DNA of 64,000 nt. Origin: Trichobilharzia szidati. Lineage: Eukaryota > Platyhelminthes > Trematoda > Strigeidida > Schistosomatidae. Where the stretch lies: assembly GCA_944472155.2 (NCBI GenBank), contig OX235271.1, forward strand, positions 92,765,256 to 92,829,255, given 5' to 3'. Under the pieces are notes generated by a model. That model was not told the origin of the DNA and did no database searches. It worked only from the letters and a program-made list of their open reading frames with translations. A program made the translations under genes and the position numbers. Of the stretch, positions 56,291 to 64,000 are shown one piece after another (position 1 is the stretch's first letter; every line of letters starts with the position of its first letter).

Positions 56291-56729
56291 AAATATTCTA
56301 TTAGACTTTTGGAAAATTTATTTTTCTTCAATTTCACTTCACGCAAATTTCTTATACTTTGTAATTTATGCAATTAACAATTGCTTTTCACTTACATAAA
56401 ACCTATACACCCTACTTAAAGCCTCTTAACACACAATTAATTAGTCACGAAATCATTATGAAAAAAGTAACTATTTACTTAATTTTTGGCTTAAGTGAGG
56501 CGTAAATCTCATTAATTTCCCATAAACGAAACAGTGAATTAACTGCATAGTTTGCTGGGTTTTACAGCATAGAACTCTTTCTATAATATTCCCTTACTGT
56601 TCAGCGAGTGCTAGACCACTTTGTTATTGACACCTTTTTTTCCTAACCTTTCAGATGCTTACAGGTTCAATAGTATCCATGTAATTGGTTTATTTTTACT
56701 GCTGTCTGTTCTAATACTGATACAACATC

Positions 56730-57298
56730 GGTTAAAGGATCCTGTAGAGCCTTTAAAACAAAATAATTTAGTTTATCTAATACCCTGCCTGCGATGATTG
56801 TCAGGTGAAATGCATAGGTCAAACTAGTAGAACAGGGGCAGTAAGACTAGCTGAACACAAAAACTTAGCAAAATCTAGATTGGTTGATCCAAATAAGATA
56901 AGAAATCTAGAGAATAGTTCAGCTGTAGCACTACATGCAGTTACACACAACCAAACAATAGGATGGGATAGGATGACAGTTTTAAAATCTAATGTGACAT
57001 GGTATAGGGAGAGATTAATAACAGAAGCTTTGTTTATCGAATCAGCTGCAAATATATGTATTAGGAATGATTCATCACTTGTCCCAAAATTCTACTACCC
57101 CTACGACTAATAGGAGAAAACTAAGGAAACTATAAAACCCAAGTTTTGAAGTCATGTGTTTATAATTGATATGATTATGAACAAAAAATTTTTTTCAAAA
57201 TGTCATCCAGTAAATAATACTGTTTCACTGTGTGATACATCTAATAAACAAACTAATATGGAATTATTTACTACCACAGTGCCCAAGTTTTACACATA
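56730..57298 (+). pseudogene. PLE 3' part: GIY-YIG domain plus terminus, 15-bp direct repeats
   Basis: From about 56790 the frame reads CIGQTSRTGAVRLAEHKNLA, SSAVALHAVTHNQTIGW, TWYRERLITEALFIESAANI, CIRND, a GIY-YIG domain (with the second-half Arg and His/Glu residues) of a PLE lineage different from the 12-kb one. The frame ends at 57110. The terminal repeat follows (57165-57290: TGTCATCCAGTA, hairpin CAGTAAATAATACTG, ATATGGAATTATTTACTACC). TACTGATACAACATC occurs at 56715-56729 and 57299-57313 and may be a TSD. This copy ties the 'GAAACGTCATC' repeats to PLE 3' ends. Confidence 0.8.
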
Positions 57299-57313
57299 TA
57301 CTGATACAACATC

Positions 57314-57807
57314 CCTTTTGAAAATCAAAATCAAAAAATACAAATGAATTGCGATTGTCTCTACTGGGTGACATGTACCACAGAGAAGAATACTTTAAAC
57401 ACTAAAAATTTATAACAATTAGTTCCCTTTATAAATTTAGATAAAGCAATAAGAAGACGTAATTTGCCTTCTTATTGCTTTATCTTAAACACTAAATTCA
57501 AAACTGATAATATACGTCATTGTTATGAGTTGCAATTGGTTGATTCTCTGGCTGATTTTTTTATTGTAAACCTACTTTCTTACCAAAAAATTCTTAATAG
57601 TTGTCTAAATAATACTGCCTTCAAGTTGAGTAATTATAAGAAGAGAAGAAACACACGACCAGAATGTAACACCGCCTAAATTTTCTTTTTGAATCGGGAA
57701 TCATCTTTCGCAAACGCTTTGAATATTTTATGATGGTGATGACGTTTTTTTTCCATCTTAAGATCTAAAATTTTTTGATACATACATATATATTTTTTTA
57801 ATATAAT
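57314..57807. other. AT-rich DNA, nothing recognised
   Basis: No feature seen. Near 57440-57490 a short inverted AAGCAATAAGAAGACG/CTTCTTATTGCTT pair can form a hairpin. Confidence 0.4.
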
Positions 57808-59075
57808 ATAATAATTTACTTTATTCCAAAACAGTACTTGTGATACAGAATGGAATTCTCAGCATTTTTACTACAGTATTGCATCCAGTTGGTACATTAT
57901 CAATAAATAAAATTCTACAAAGATTAAGGAAACCACAGTTCATTATTACAACAACATATTGGCATGTCGGTAGCAAAGCCAAAGTTGAACAGTGATTGAA
58001 GGTGTTAGAAAAGTAGGTGCTATCATGTTTACTGGCGTAAGCGGAAGAAAGAAACAAAGCAGCACATAACAGAAAAGCGAGAGAGAAAAGGAAAAGAAAG
58101 AAAGAAAATGTTGTACCTATAAATGATATGAGTTGAAAAGACGAAATCCAGTTGTACTACTGGCTATTTATTGAATTATAGGTGTCACGCCTAATGCTTT
58201 CTTTATCACACAGGACATTAACTAAGTAGGGTATGGTTGAGTTTTTGTACTTGCTAGTGCAAGCATATAGTTTTCTTTATAGGCTTCTGGTTTTGTCTGA
58301 TGAGATATAAGGGGAGAGTTGTGAGTGAAGAGGGTGGTGTGAGTTAGATAAAGTGGATTTGGCCCATTTTTCACATGAGTCCATGTGCCTGTCAACCAGA
58401 ATATTAACAAGCTGATTAAGTGGCACGTTACTTACCCTGCTGACAACCTTTAACATCCTGCGTAATAAGGTATAGTCTTTCTTCAGTAGCCCGGGAAAAA
58501 CTAAGGGAGAACAATAGAGAATAATAGGCAGAATGCGAGAGTTAACGAATTGTAGGAGTAAGGGTTGGGTTATTCCAGAATGTCTTAACCTCTTGATTTA
58601 GAAGGAAAGACGGAATATTTTCTTAGAAATCGTCAAGATATGAGACGACCAGGAAAGATCAGCAGATAGAATGACGCCTAGGTATTTAATTTCCCAATTG
58701 GTTTCTATTTCAGTGCCATCTATGTTGCACACCTCGTGAGAGCTAACCAGTTTGTTTAAGTCAGATTTATGCCTAAAGGTGAAATTGACTGTTTGGCATT
58801 TGGAGGGGTTTAAGGTAAGACCGTTTTCCTTGAACCACTGGCTGACTTCTGATCGAAAGCCATTTAGTTTAGAGCAGTCACTTTGACATTTGACAGGCAA
58901 AGATACAGTCAGGTCGTCAGCATATTTGACAAAATTAATGTCATTTGACGATGGTAAGTCATGTAGAAAGAAAGAAAAGAGAAGTGGGGAGAATACAGCA
59001 CCTTGGGGGACACCAGCTTCTTTCTGAATGTTATGAAAAGCCGGAGTGCCTTGTAAAGTTAGGAGTAACATTTAT
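57808..59075 (-). pseudogene. CR1/jockey-type LINE, RT palm to 3' end
   Basis: Same family as 32.5-33.8 kb but reaching further 5'. The frame 58598-59071 (minus) reads EAGVPQGAVFSPLLFSFFLH (motif B), FVKYADDLTVSL (motif C, catalytic pair intact) and NWEIKYLGVILSADLSWSSH. After a frameshift/stop near 58600 the thumb and C-terminal part is decayed. The 3' end (CAGTACTTGTGATACAG, TTTATTCC) near 57810 is AT-rich. 5'-truncated before motif A. Confidence 0.85.
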
Positions 59076-59824
59076 GATAAAAGTAAACTGAAATGCAAAC
59101 TGATTTTGTCAAATGGAATGAAAGTATTACAAGAATGTGATGACTGTTCATTTTTAAATATCACATAGACCAATTCCCCTCAATGAACTTGAAATAAGTT
59201 GTTTACACTAGGTACAACAGAATTTGAATGTTTGGTATCATATTACTTATTTAGTGACTAATTATCTCATACAAAATGCATATACGGAAAAAATTTGATT
59301 TTAGAATACTGAAGAACGTTTAGAACATCTTGTATATCCATCTTGTAAATCCTAATAAAGCTGTCAGGTATACATTATGTGTGAATTGCATGCATCATGG
59401 TTTTGTGTAGTACAGGTTGGACTGATATAATCCCATTCCTATTTTTCGCAAACATTTATACACCTTGAATATTGTCTCTCATTTGAGTCTATTTCATAAC
59501 TAAATTAGTGAATAACTCTAACTGTTTGTAAAATAAAATTAGGTTTAACAGAATTGTCTGTTCTTTGCATACCTACATTTTTCACTCCGTCCAAGTCTCA
59601 TGAGACACAGTCATTGAAATGTCGAATGAAAATGTTACAATTTTTATCCCCTAAAGATATGCAAACAAAAATTTATAATAAAAAAATTAATATTCGTGAA
59701 TAATAACATGAATGAAAATCATTTTTGGCTTTTTTTTTAATCCATATGCAAGTAGATAAATTAAGAAAACAAAACTGAAAATCCCCTGGAAATGTTTGAA
59801 GATGCTTGGACGGTTCTATATTTT
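59076..59824. other. AT-rich DNA, nothing recognised
   Basis: No feature seen. Confidence 0.35.
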
Positions 59825-60290
59825 TACGAGTTGATCACGGATTGATATCATTTAGAGAACCACTGAAAAACAGCACAAAGTACTGGACAGCTGTTTCATC
59901 CTAGTTTGGAAATCATCGGCAGTAAGCACCCACCACCAGGGTTCGAACCCAGGATCTTCGTAAACCATTCAGCCACTGGGACTCGATCCAGTGGCCAGCC
60001 CATGAATTCTAACTTCTACCAATTCGTGATGTAGCGCGACCATCAACCAATGTCATCGGTGGGACATCCATCCTCACACGTGACATCTGGATGGACCTCA
60101 CTGGTCACGACTTCTCTCTAGAACTCGAGGGAACTCCATCCTGTAACAAGTCACCAGTGAGCATCAGATTAATTTTCAATAGTTTGGTTTATAAGGGTTA
60201 GTTTTGTTTTTATGAGTTGATCACGGATTGATATCAGTTAGATAACCATTTAAAACCAGGGAGTACTGGACAGCTGTTTCATACATTTGT
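59825..60290 (-). repeat. HHR-SINE-1b head-to-tail partial dimer
   Basis: Unit 1 (about 59825-60175) is complete: 3' end, ribozyme 59880-59925, box B, box A, leader to CAGTGAGCATCAGATTAA. After a short linker (TTTTCAATAGTTTGG) the next unit starts again at its 3' end (60195 onwards, TTATGAGTTGATCACGG) and stops at GGACAGCTGTTTCATAC, inside its ribozyme. Both are antisense, so the order is head-to-tail. Unit 1 lacks part of the tRNA-like middle. Confidence 0.85.
59880..59925 (-). ncRNA. hammerhead ribozyme of HHR-SINE-1b (pair 1.1 intact)
   Basis: Minus strand: stem I UUACUG with CAGUAC (pair 1.1 is G-C here), core CCGAUGA (U4 to C), a weak stem II, GAA, ACAGCUGU, C17. Confidence 0.65.
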
Positions 60291-60754
60291 GTTTTCGAGT
60301 GTATACTGCTATACCATTGTCTTCATGTCATTTATTATACTCATTGTTTGTGTGTATGAAAAACACAAAATCCACACCTTCACCAGAAAGAATTCGAATT
60401 AAAATTTCCCTCAACATTAACACCAGTCAAACGAATATATCTCATTTTAGTAACGTGATTAGACAAATTTGATGTACAGTGTATTGAAATAGTATTACAA
60501 ATGACAGAAATAAAAGTCTACTTCTAGGTCAATTCAAGGTGGTCATAGAATTTCTCAGGTTAATATCATTCTAAAGATCCAACCCTAAAATACTATGATA
60601 AAAGTTATTTACATAATTCTTTTCTAACAAACTGGAATATCTGATGTGTTGAACAACAACAATGAAAAACTAGAGTGTTTTAAATGGCCTCAGTTCACGG
60701 ATAAATCTCTCAGAAGGGACCGAGCATTTGTGGAAACCTATGAGTACAGTAATC

Positions 60755-60960
60755 ATGGATTGGTAGAAGTTAGAATTCATAAGCTGGCCATTGAGTTGGG
60801 CCCCAGTGGTTGAATGGTCCACGAGCCTGTCGTGTAACCGGGGGGTCCTGCGTTCGAGCTGTAGTGGGTGCGTACTACCGATGATTCCCAAACTAGGATG
60901 AAAAAGCTGTCCAGTATTCCCCGCTGATTTTCAATAGTTATCTAAGTGATATCAATCAAG
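60755..60960 (+). repeat. HHR-SINE-1b sense copy
   Basis: Box A CCAGTGGTTGAATGGTCC, box-B-like GCGTTCGAGCTG, ribozyme 60872-60917 (stem I GUACUA/CAGUAU, core CCGAUGA, stem II UUCC/GGAU, GAA), 3' end ATCAATCAAG. The leader is mostly missing. Confidence 0.75.
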
Positions 60961-61796
60961 TCTCGTTACAATTTTTGAGCCTGAGAGGAAAAAAACAGAT
61001 ATTCTCTTGTATCATCATATTAAAACAAACTTTTCGCATTATTCAACAATGACCATCGGTATACAACTAATTTAAAAAGAGTATGGAGTAAATTTATTGT
61101 TTTTTTCTTTGACAAACATTTTCTTCAGCCATGTTATTTATTGTAAATGAAAATTACTTAAATTCTATTTTATTCTTTGTATATGAAAGTCAGTATTTCA
61201 CATAGATGTGTATTCCTTCAATGAAGGAATTTTCTCAGTAAGTAGGAAAATATAATTCTCTACTTTTCTATAAATAAATAATGAATGAATGAAAACTAAA
61301 TGTATGTCCTCGTAAAAGCCAAAACTTTTCCATAAATTTATCCTTCAGTTGACATGAACAATTTGTGCCTTCGTTTTGAAAAAATTCTTAAGAAAACATT
61401 CATTATCTTGCCCTAAGATAAGTTCGTGAAGAAAAAAATCAAAGGCATTTGTCCCAATTAGTAATTATAAGGCACAAGTTTAAGAAAGAAACTTTCAACT
61501 CTTTGACGAATTATTACCTTTAAACAATTGTCAAAAGACGATATCCTAGAATGCGTGTAAAATACTTTTCCTGCATTCGACGAGCATTAAAAAGATGATG
61601 TAAGTTTTATACCTACTTTTTTACTGAAAGAAATAGTAACATCACAGATGTACTGTTTATTCTATTTCGGTTGAGTAGAAAGAAGCATTTCTATCAAAAG
61701 TCAAGTAGTCATAAGGTGATATTTTAAATGTAAACCAAATTTAATGAAAAATAGTTTGTAATTTTCAAACCAACTGGTGCATACTTTGATTAGACA
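60961..61796. other. AT-rich DNA, nothing recognised
   Basis: No feature seen. Confidence 0.35.
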
Positions 61797-62125
61797 TTAT
61801 TTCGTAACTAGTACCATGTGTCTAGTCCTTTACTTGGTGCAGTTTGAATTCTGTCAGTTAAGTTTGGAATGTGGCTACCATCCTAGATGGCTCACTATCA
61901 TGGTGAACTCTGAACTGTCGTTACATGTTTGGTGGTAGTCAGCAGGAGACTTTGAACCTACGTTCCGTGCTCAGCGGTAACTTCCAGGACTATAGCATTA
62001 GGTGACATGGATTCGAATCTTACTGGGGACATGAGTTCCTTCAAGATTTCAGATCCACCTTTCTGAAGAGTGCCAACAAGCACGAAACCTATGTCCACAG
62101 CTTCCTGCTGATTGCCTCCAATAAC
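61797..62125. repeat. HHR-SINE-2 inverted pair (antisense tail/ribozyme then sense head/ribozyme)
   Basis: 61797-61965 is antisense (tail GTGTCTAGTCCTTTACTTGG, AGTTTGAATTCTGTCAGTTA, up to half a ribozyme ACCTACGTTCCGTGCTC). At about 61966 it flips to sense: AGCGGTAACTTCCAGG, box B GGATTCGAATCTTACTGGGG, ribozyme 62055-62110, and GATTGCCTCCAATAAC. The flip sits inside the ribozyme and D-arm region. Confidence 0.75.
62055..62110 (+). ncRNA. hammerhead ribozyme of HHR-SINE-2, core intact
   Basis: Core CUGAAGA (62063-62069, N7 is A), stem II GUGC/GCAC with loop CAACAA, GAA (62084-62086), stem III ACCU/AUGU with one mismatch, C17 (GUC). All invariant core bases are present. Stem I pairing is weak, as in the 18.8-kb copy. 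Confidence 0.7.
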
Positions 62126-62939
62126 TCACATTTATGTGTGCCTAACGGTTATTGATGCCTGTGCAGAAACACACTTAATATAAAAGAATTAAAGTAGGGT
62201 AACTGCTTGAATGCCTTCGTGAAGACATTCTAAAATAGTGCTGGTGAGTTTAAGATTCTGACGCAAGTTCGGTTGATTATTCTTTCAGGTATCCAGCTCA
62301 TCGAATAAATAATAGTACTCTAACAAAGTCTATTTTTTCATTTGTATGCAAAGTATTGAATACAAACACATTCTTCTCAAGAATACAATTGCTAGGTGTA
62401 AAAGGAAATAATATGAGTTTTTGAATACAGTAAATTTATGATAATTGTAATCCATATTAAATGGTACGCGTTTTCCAAATGGGAAGAAAAGAGAAGCTCC
62501 AAAGAAAGCTGCCTCACTGTCAACTTTTGTTCTCAGCGGAAATATTTTACGCTTCACTGTGTATGTCGGATGGTTGCATTTGTCATGCAAGTTATTCATT
62601 TTAGTGGTATGGAATGAAGGGAGATAATAATTGTTGTCAGAATTTAAAAGTTTGATGAAGGATGGAAAATAGACTGTACAAAGCATAAAAATCAAAATTT
62701 ATGATAAAACATTTTGAGGGTAAAAACGTGAACAAGGCAAGGAAAGTAAAGGGTAGTCATACTTTTTAGTCATCGATGGAAAAGGTGAAATTCCATTGAG
62801 GGATAACATTTAAAAGCTAAAACCACAGTTTATAAAATAAAGTTGAATATATGTCTCAGGCCCCCAATAGTTCTTGTTCCATTTTGTGGATCGTTAATAC
62901 AGAGGGAATTATCAAAATTTGACTATTCCATGTTACAGT
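62126..62939. other. AT-rich DNA, nothing recognised
   Basis: A 121-residue minus frame at 62330-62695 has no recognisable motif; length alone does not support a gene. Confidence 0.4.
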
Positions 62940-63437
62940 GTTAGTTTGCAGGGATTTGGTTTCATTGGTTACAAGATTTCATCATGTGGTGATACCATTC
63001 AGAGAACCATTGGAAGACGTGTAGGTACTGGAAAGATGTTTCGTCCCAGTTTGGGACTCTTCATCAGTATGACCTTCTGACATTATGACCCAGGACCTTC
63101 CTGGTACGATGCAGGCTCGTAAACAACTCAGACTCTCGGAGCCGATCCAATGGCTGTTACATGAGTTCAAAATTCTGCCAATTCACAATAAAACGTGACC
63201 ACTAGCCAGTGTCAGCGGCCATTATCTCCCCTCACACCCAAGATGCTGTACCTCACTGGTAGCTACTTCTCACCAGAACCCAGGTAACTACCTACCAGAA
63301 TAGGGCTAGTAGCTAGTGAGATTCAGATTGCTATTCAAGTGTTGGATTGCAGGGGTTTAGTTTGATTGTTTGTAGGATTTTGTCATGAGCTGATATCGAT
63401 CAGATAACCACTGGGAAACCTGGGAGTACTGCACAGT
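62940..63437 (-). repeat. HHR-SINE-1a head-to-tail partial dimer
   Basis: Unit 1 (about 62940-63330): 3' end, ribozyme 63025-63070, eroded boxes, leader to ACCAGAATAGGGCTAGTAGC. The next unit starts immediately at its 3' end (63335, AGTGTTGGATTGCAGGGG) and runs to GGGAGTACTGCACAG, ending inside its ribozyme at about 63437, where PLE sequence begins. Same broken-dimer shape as at 59.8-60.3 kb. Confidence 0.8.
63025..63070 (-). ncRNA. hammerhead ribozyme relic of HHR-SINE-1a
   Basis: Minus strand: stem I AUACUG/CAGUAC, core AUGAAGA (C3 to A), stem II GUCC/GGAC, GAA, stem III ACAUCUUU (poorly paired), C17. Confidence 0.65.
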
Positions 63438-63439
63438 TT

Positions 63440-63640
63440 GTTTTAAATATAACACTGACGAAAATAACGAAAACAACATAGAATTCAAAGCCTCTGTAGT
63501 ACTGCCACATATAGAAGGAACGTCAGAGGCCTTACGTAGGATTTTCAATGAGACTGGAATGACGGAATGTATCGCCTATACCGGAGATATGGAAAGTGGC
63601 AATAAACAACTAGGGGAAGTCGAAGAAACAGAAAGATATT
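63440..63640 (+). pseudogene. PLE fragment just upstream of GIY-YIG
   Basis: The frame reads IEFKASVVLPHIEGTSEALR and RIFNETGMTECIAYTGDMES. This matches the PLE linker 'VLP-hydrophobic-x-G-x-S-x-x-L-x-x-IF' that comes before the nuclease. The 3' half repeats at 9427-9495. No nuclease follows within the window. Confidence 0.65.
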
Positions 63641-64000
63641 ATTACCAGTCAAATGAGAGGATAATAAATAATGTTAAAATTTATTTCAATTCACATTATA
63701 ACACTCTAACAAGTTAGTTACCTCCTAAAAAGCATCTTATTTCTGCACTTACATGTAAATAACTATTTTTTCATTTTTAGTATCACAAACAGGTAACACT
63801 TATTCCTTAGTATTAAAGTCAGAAACGATTTCTCATCTCAGAAACTGCTTTTGCTTTTGGAATAGCGAACATTTCCTCTCTAATCTATGCTACAGACAAA
63901 AGTTTTCAAAATTTTCTAAACAAATTTTCTAAACGAAATGCAAAGGAAGGTACAGTGAATAAGAAAAACGACTTCAATTAATTTTTAGAGCTGGACAGCG
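63641..64000. other. AT-rich DNA, nothing recognised
   Basis: No feature seen up to the window end. Confidence 0.35.

Noticed and set aside
62330..62695. 121-residue minus-strand frame as a host gene
   Set aside because: No motif, no splice or start context, AT-driven composition; length alone is not enough.
1..64000. CRISPR array or bacterial operon features
   Set aside because: Repeats are dispersed eukaryotic retroelements with TSDs; there are no regular short direct repeats with unique spacers, and no operon-like gene spacing.

Overview
The window looks like non-genic nuclear DNA of a schistosome fluke (Schistosoma or a close relative). This is inferred from AT-rich sequence packed with repeat types known from that group: RTE/SR2-like LINEs, Penelope-like elements (PLEs) with GIY-YIG endonuclease, a Merlin DNA transposon, and tRNA-derived short repeats carrying hammerhead ribozyme (HHR) folds like the Schistosoma mansoni Sm-alpha satellite. 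I found no convincing single-copy host gene. Almost every longer open frame is a piece of a retroelement or its antisense shadow.

Layout. 0-11.6 kb holds an RTE 3' end, a 1.6 kb frameshifted RTE reverse transcriptase (4.7-6.3 kb), tRNA-headed SINEs and three HHR-SINE loci. 12.2-13.8 kb is the best PLE, with RT and GIY-YIG in one frame broken by two stops. 14.4-18.9 kb has two RTE 3' ends with target-site duplications (TSDs), a SINE with an alternative tail, and a short tandem/inverted cluster containing a hammerhead with a fully canonical core. 21.3-22.1 kb is an internally deleted Merlin element. 25-31 kb contains old PLEs, an RTE/SINE pair and two inverted repeats built from HHR-like units. 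32.5-33.8 and 57.8-59.1 kb are two antisense copies of a CR1/jockey-type LINE. 36-47 kb is a graveyard of PLE, RTE and SINE pieces. 53.1-53.3 kb is a perfect 110-bp palindrome made from a PLE terminus. 54.6-55.8 kb is the youngest-looking LINE: a 5'-truncated RTE-type insertion with an undamaged 400-codon frame and a 9-bp TSD. 56.7-63.6 kb has more PLE pieces and tandem HHR-SINE dimers.

How the parts fit. The autonomous parts are RTE LINEs, CR1-like LINEs and PLEs, all broken here. The non-autonomous parts are modular. SINE-R carries a tRNA-like head and a 3' tail shared with the RTE LINE. SINE-C carries the same head on a different tail that resembles LINE/PLE 3' ends. HHR-SINE-1 and HHR-SINE-2 combine RNA polymerase III A/B boxes with a self-cleaving hammerhead and occur as head-to-tail partial dimers and as inverted pairs. 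A third, non-tRNA inverted-repeat family (IR-D) and the PLE termini also carry hammerhead-like cores. The most interesting signal is therefore a landscape of several distinct ribozyme-bearing mobile RNA families, not a protein system. All calls come from reading the sequence by eye; no search or folding program was run.
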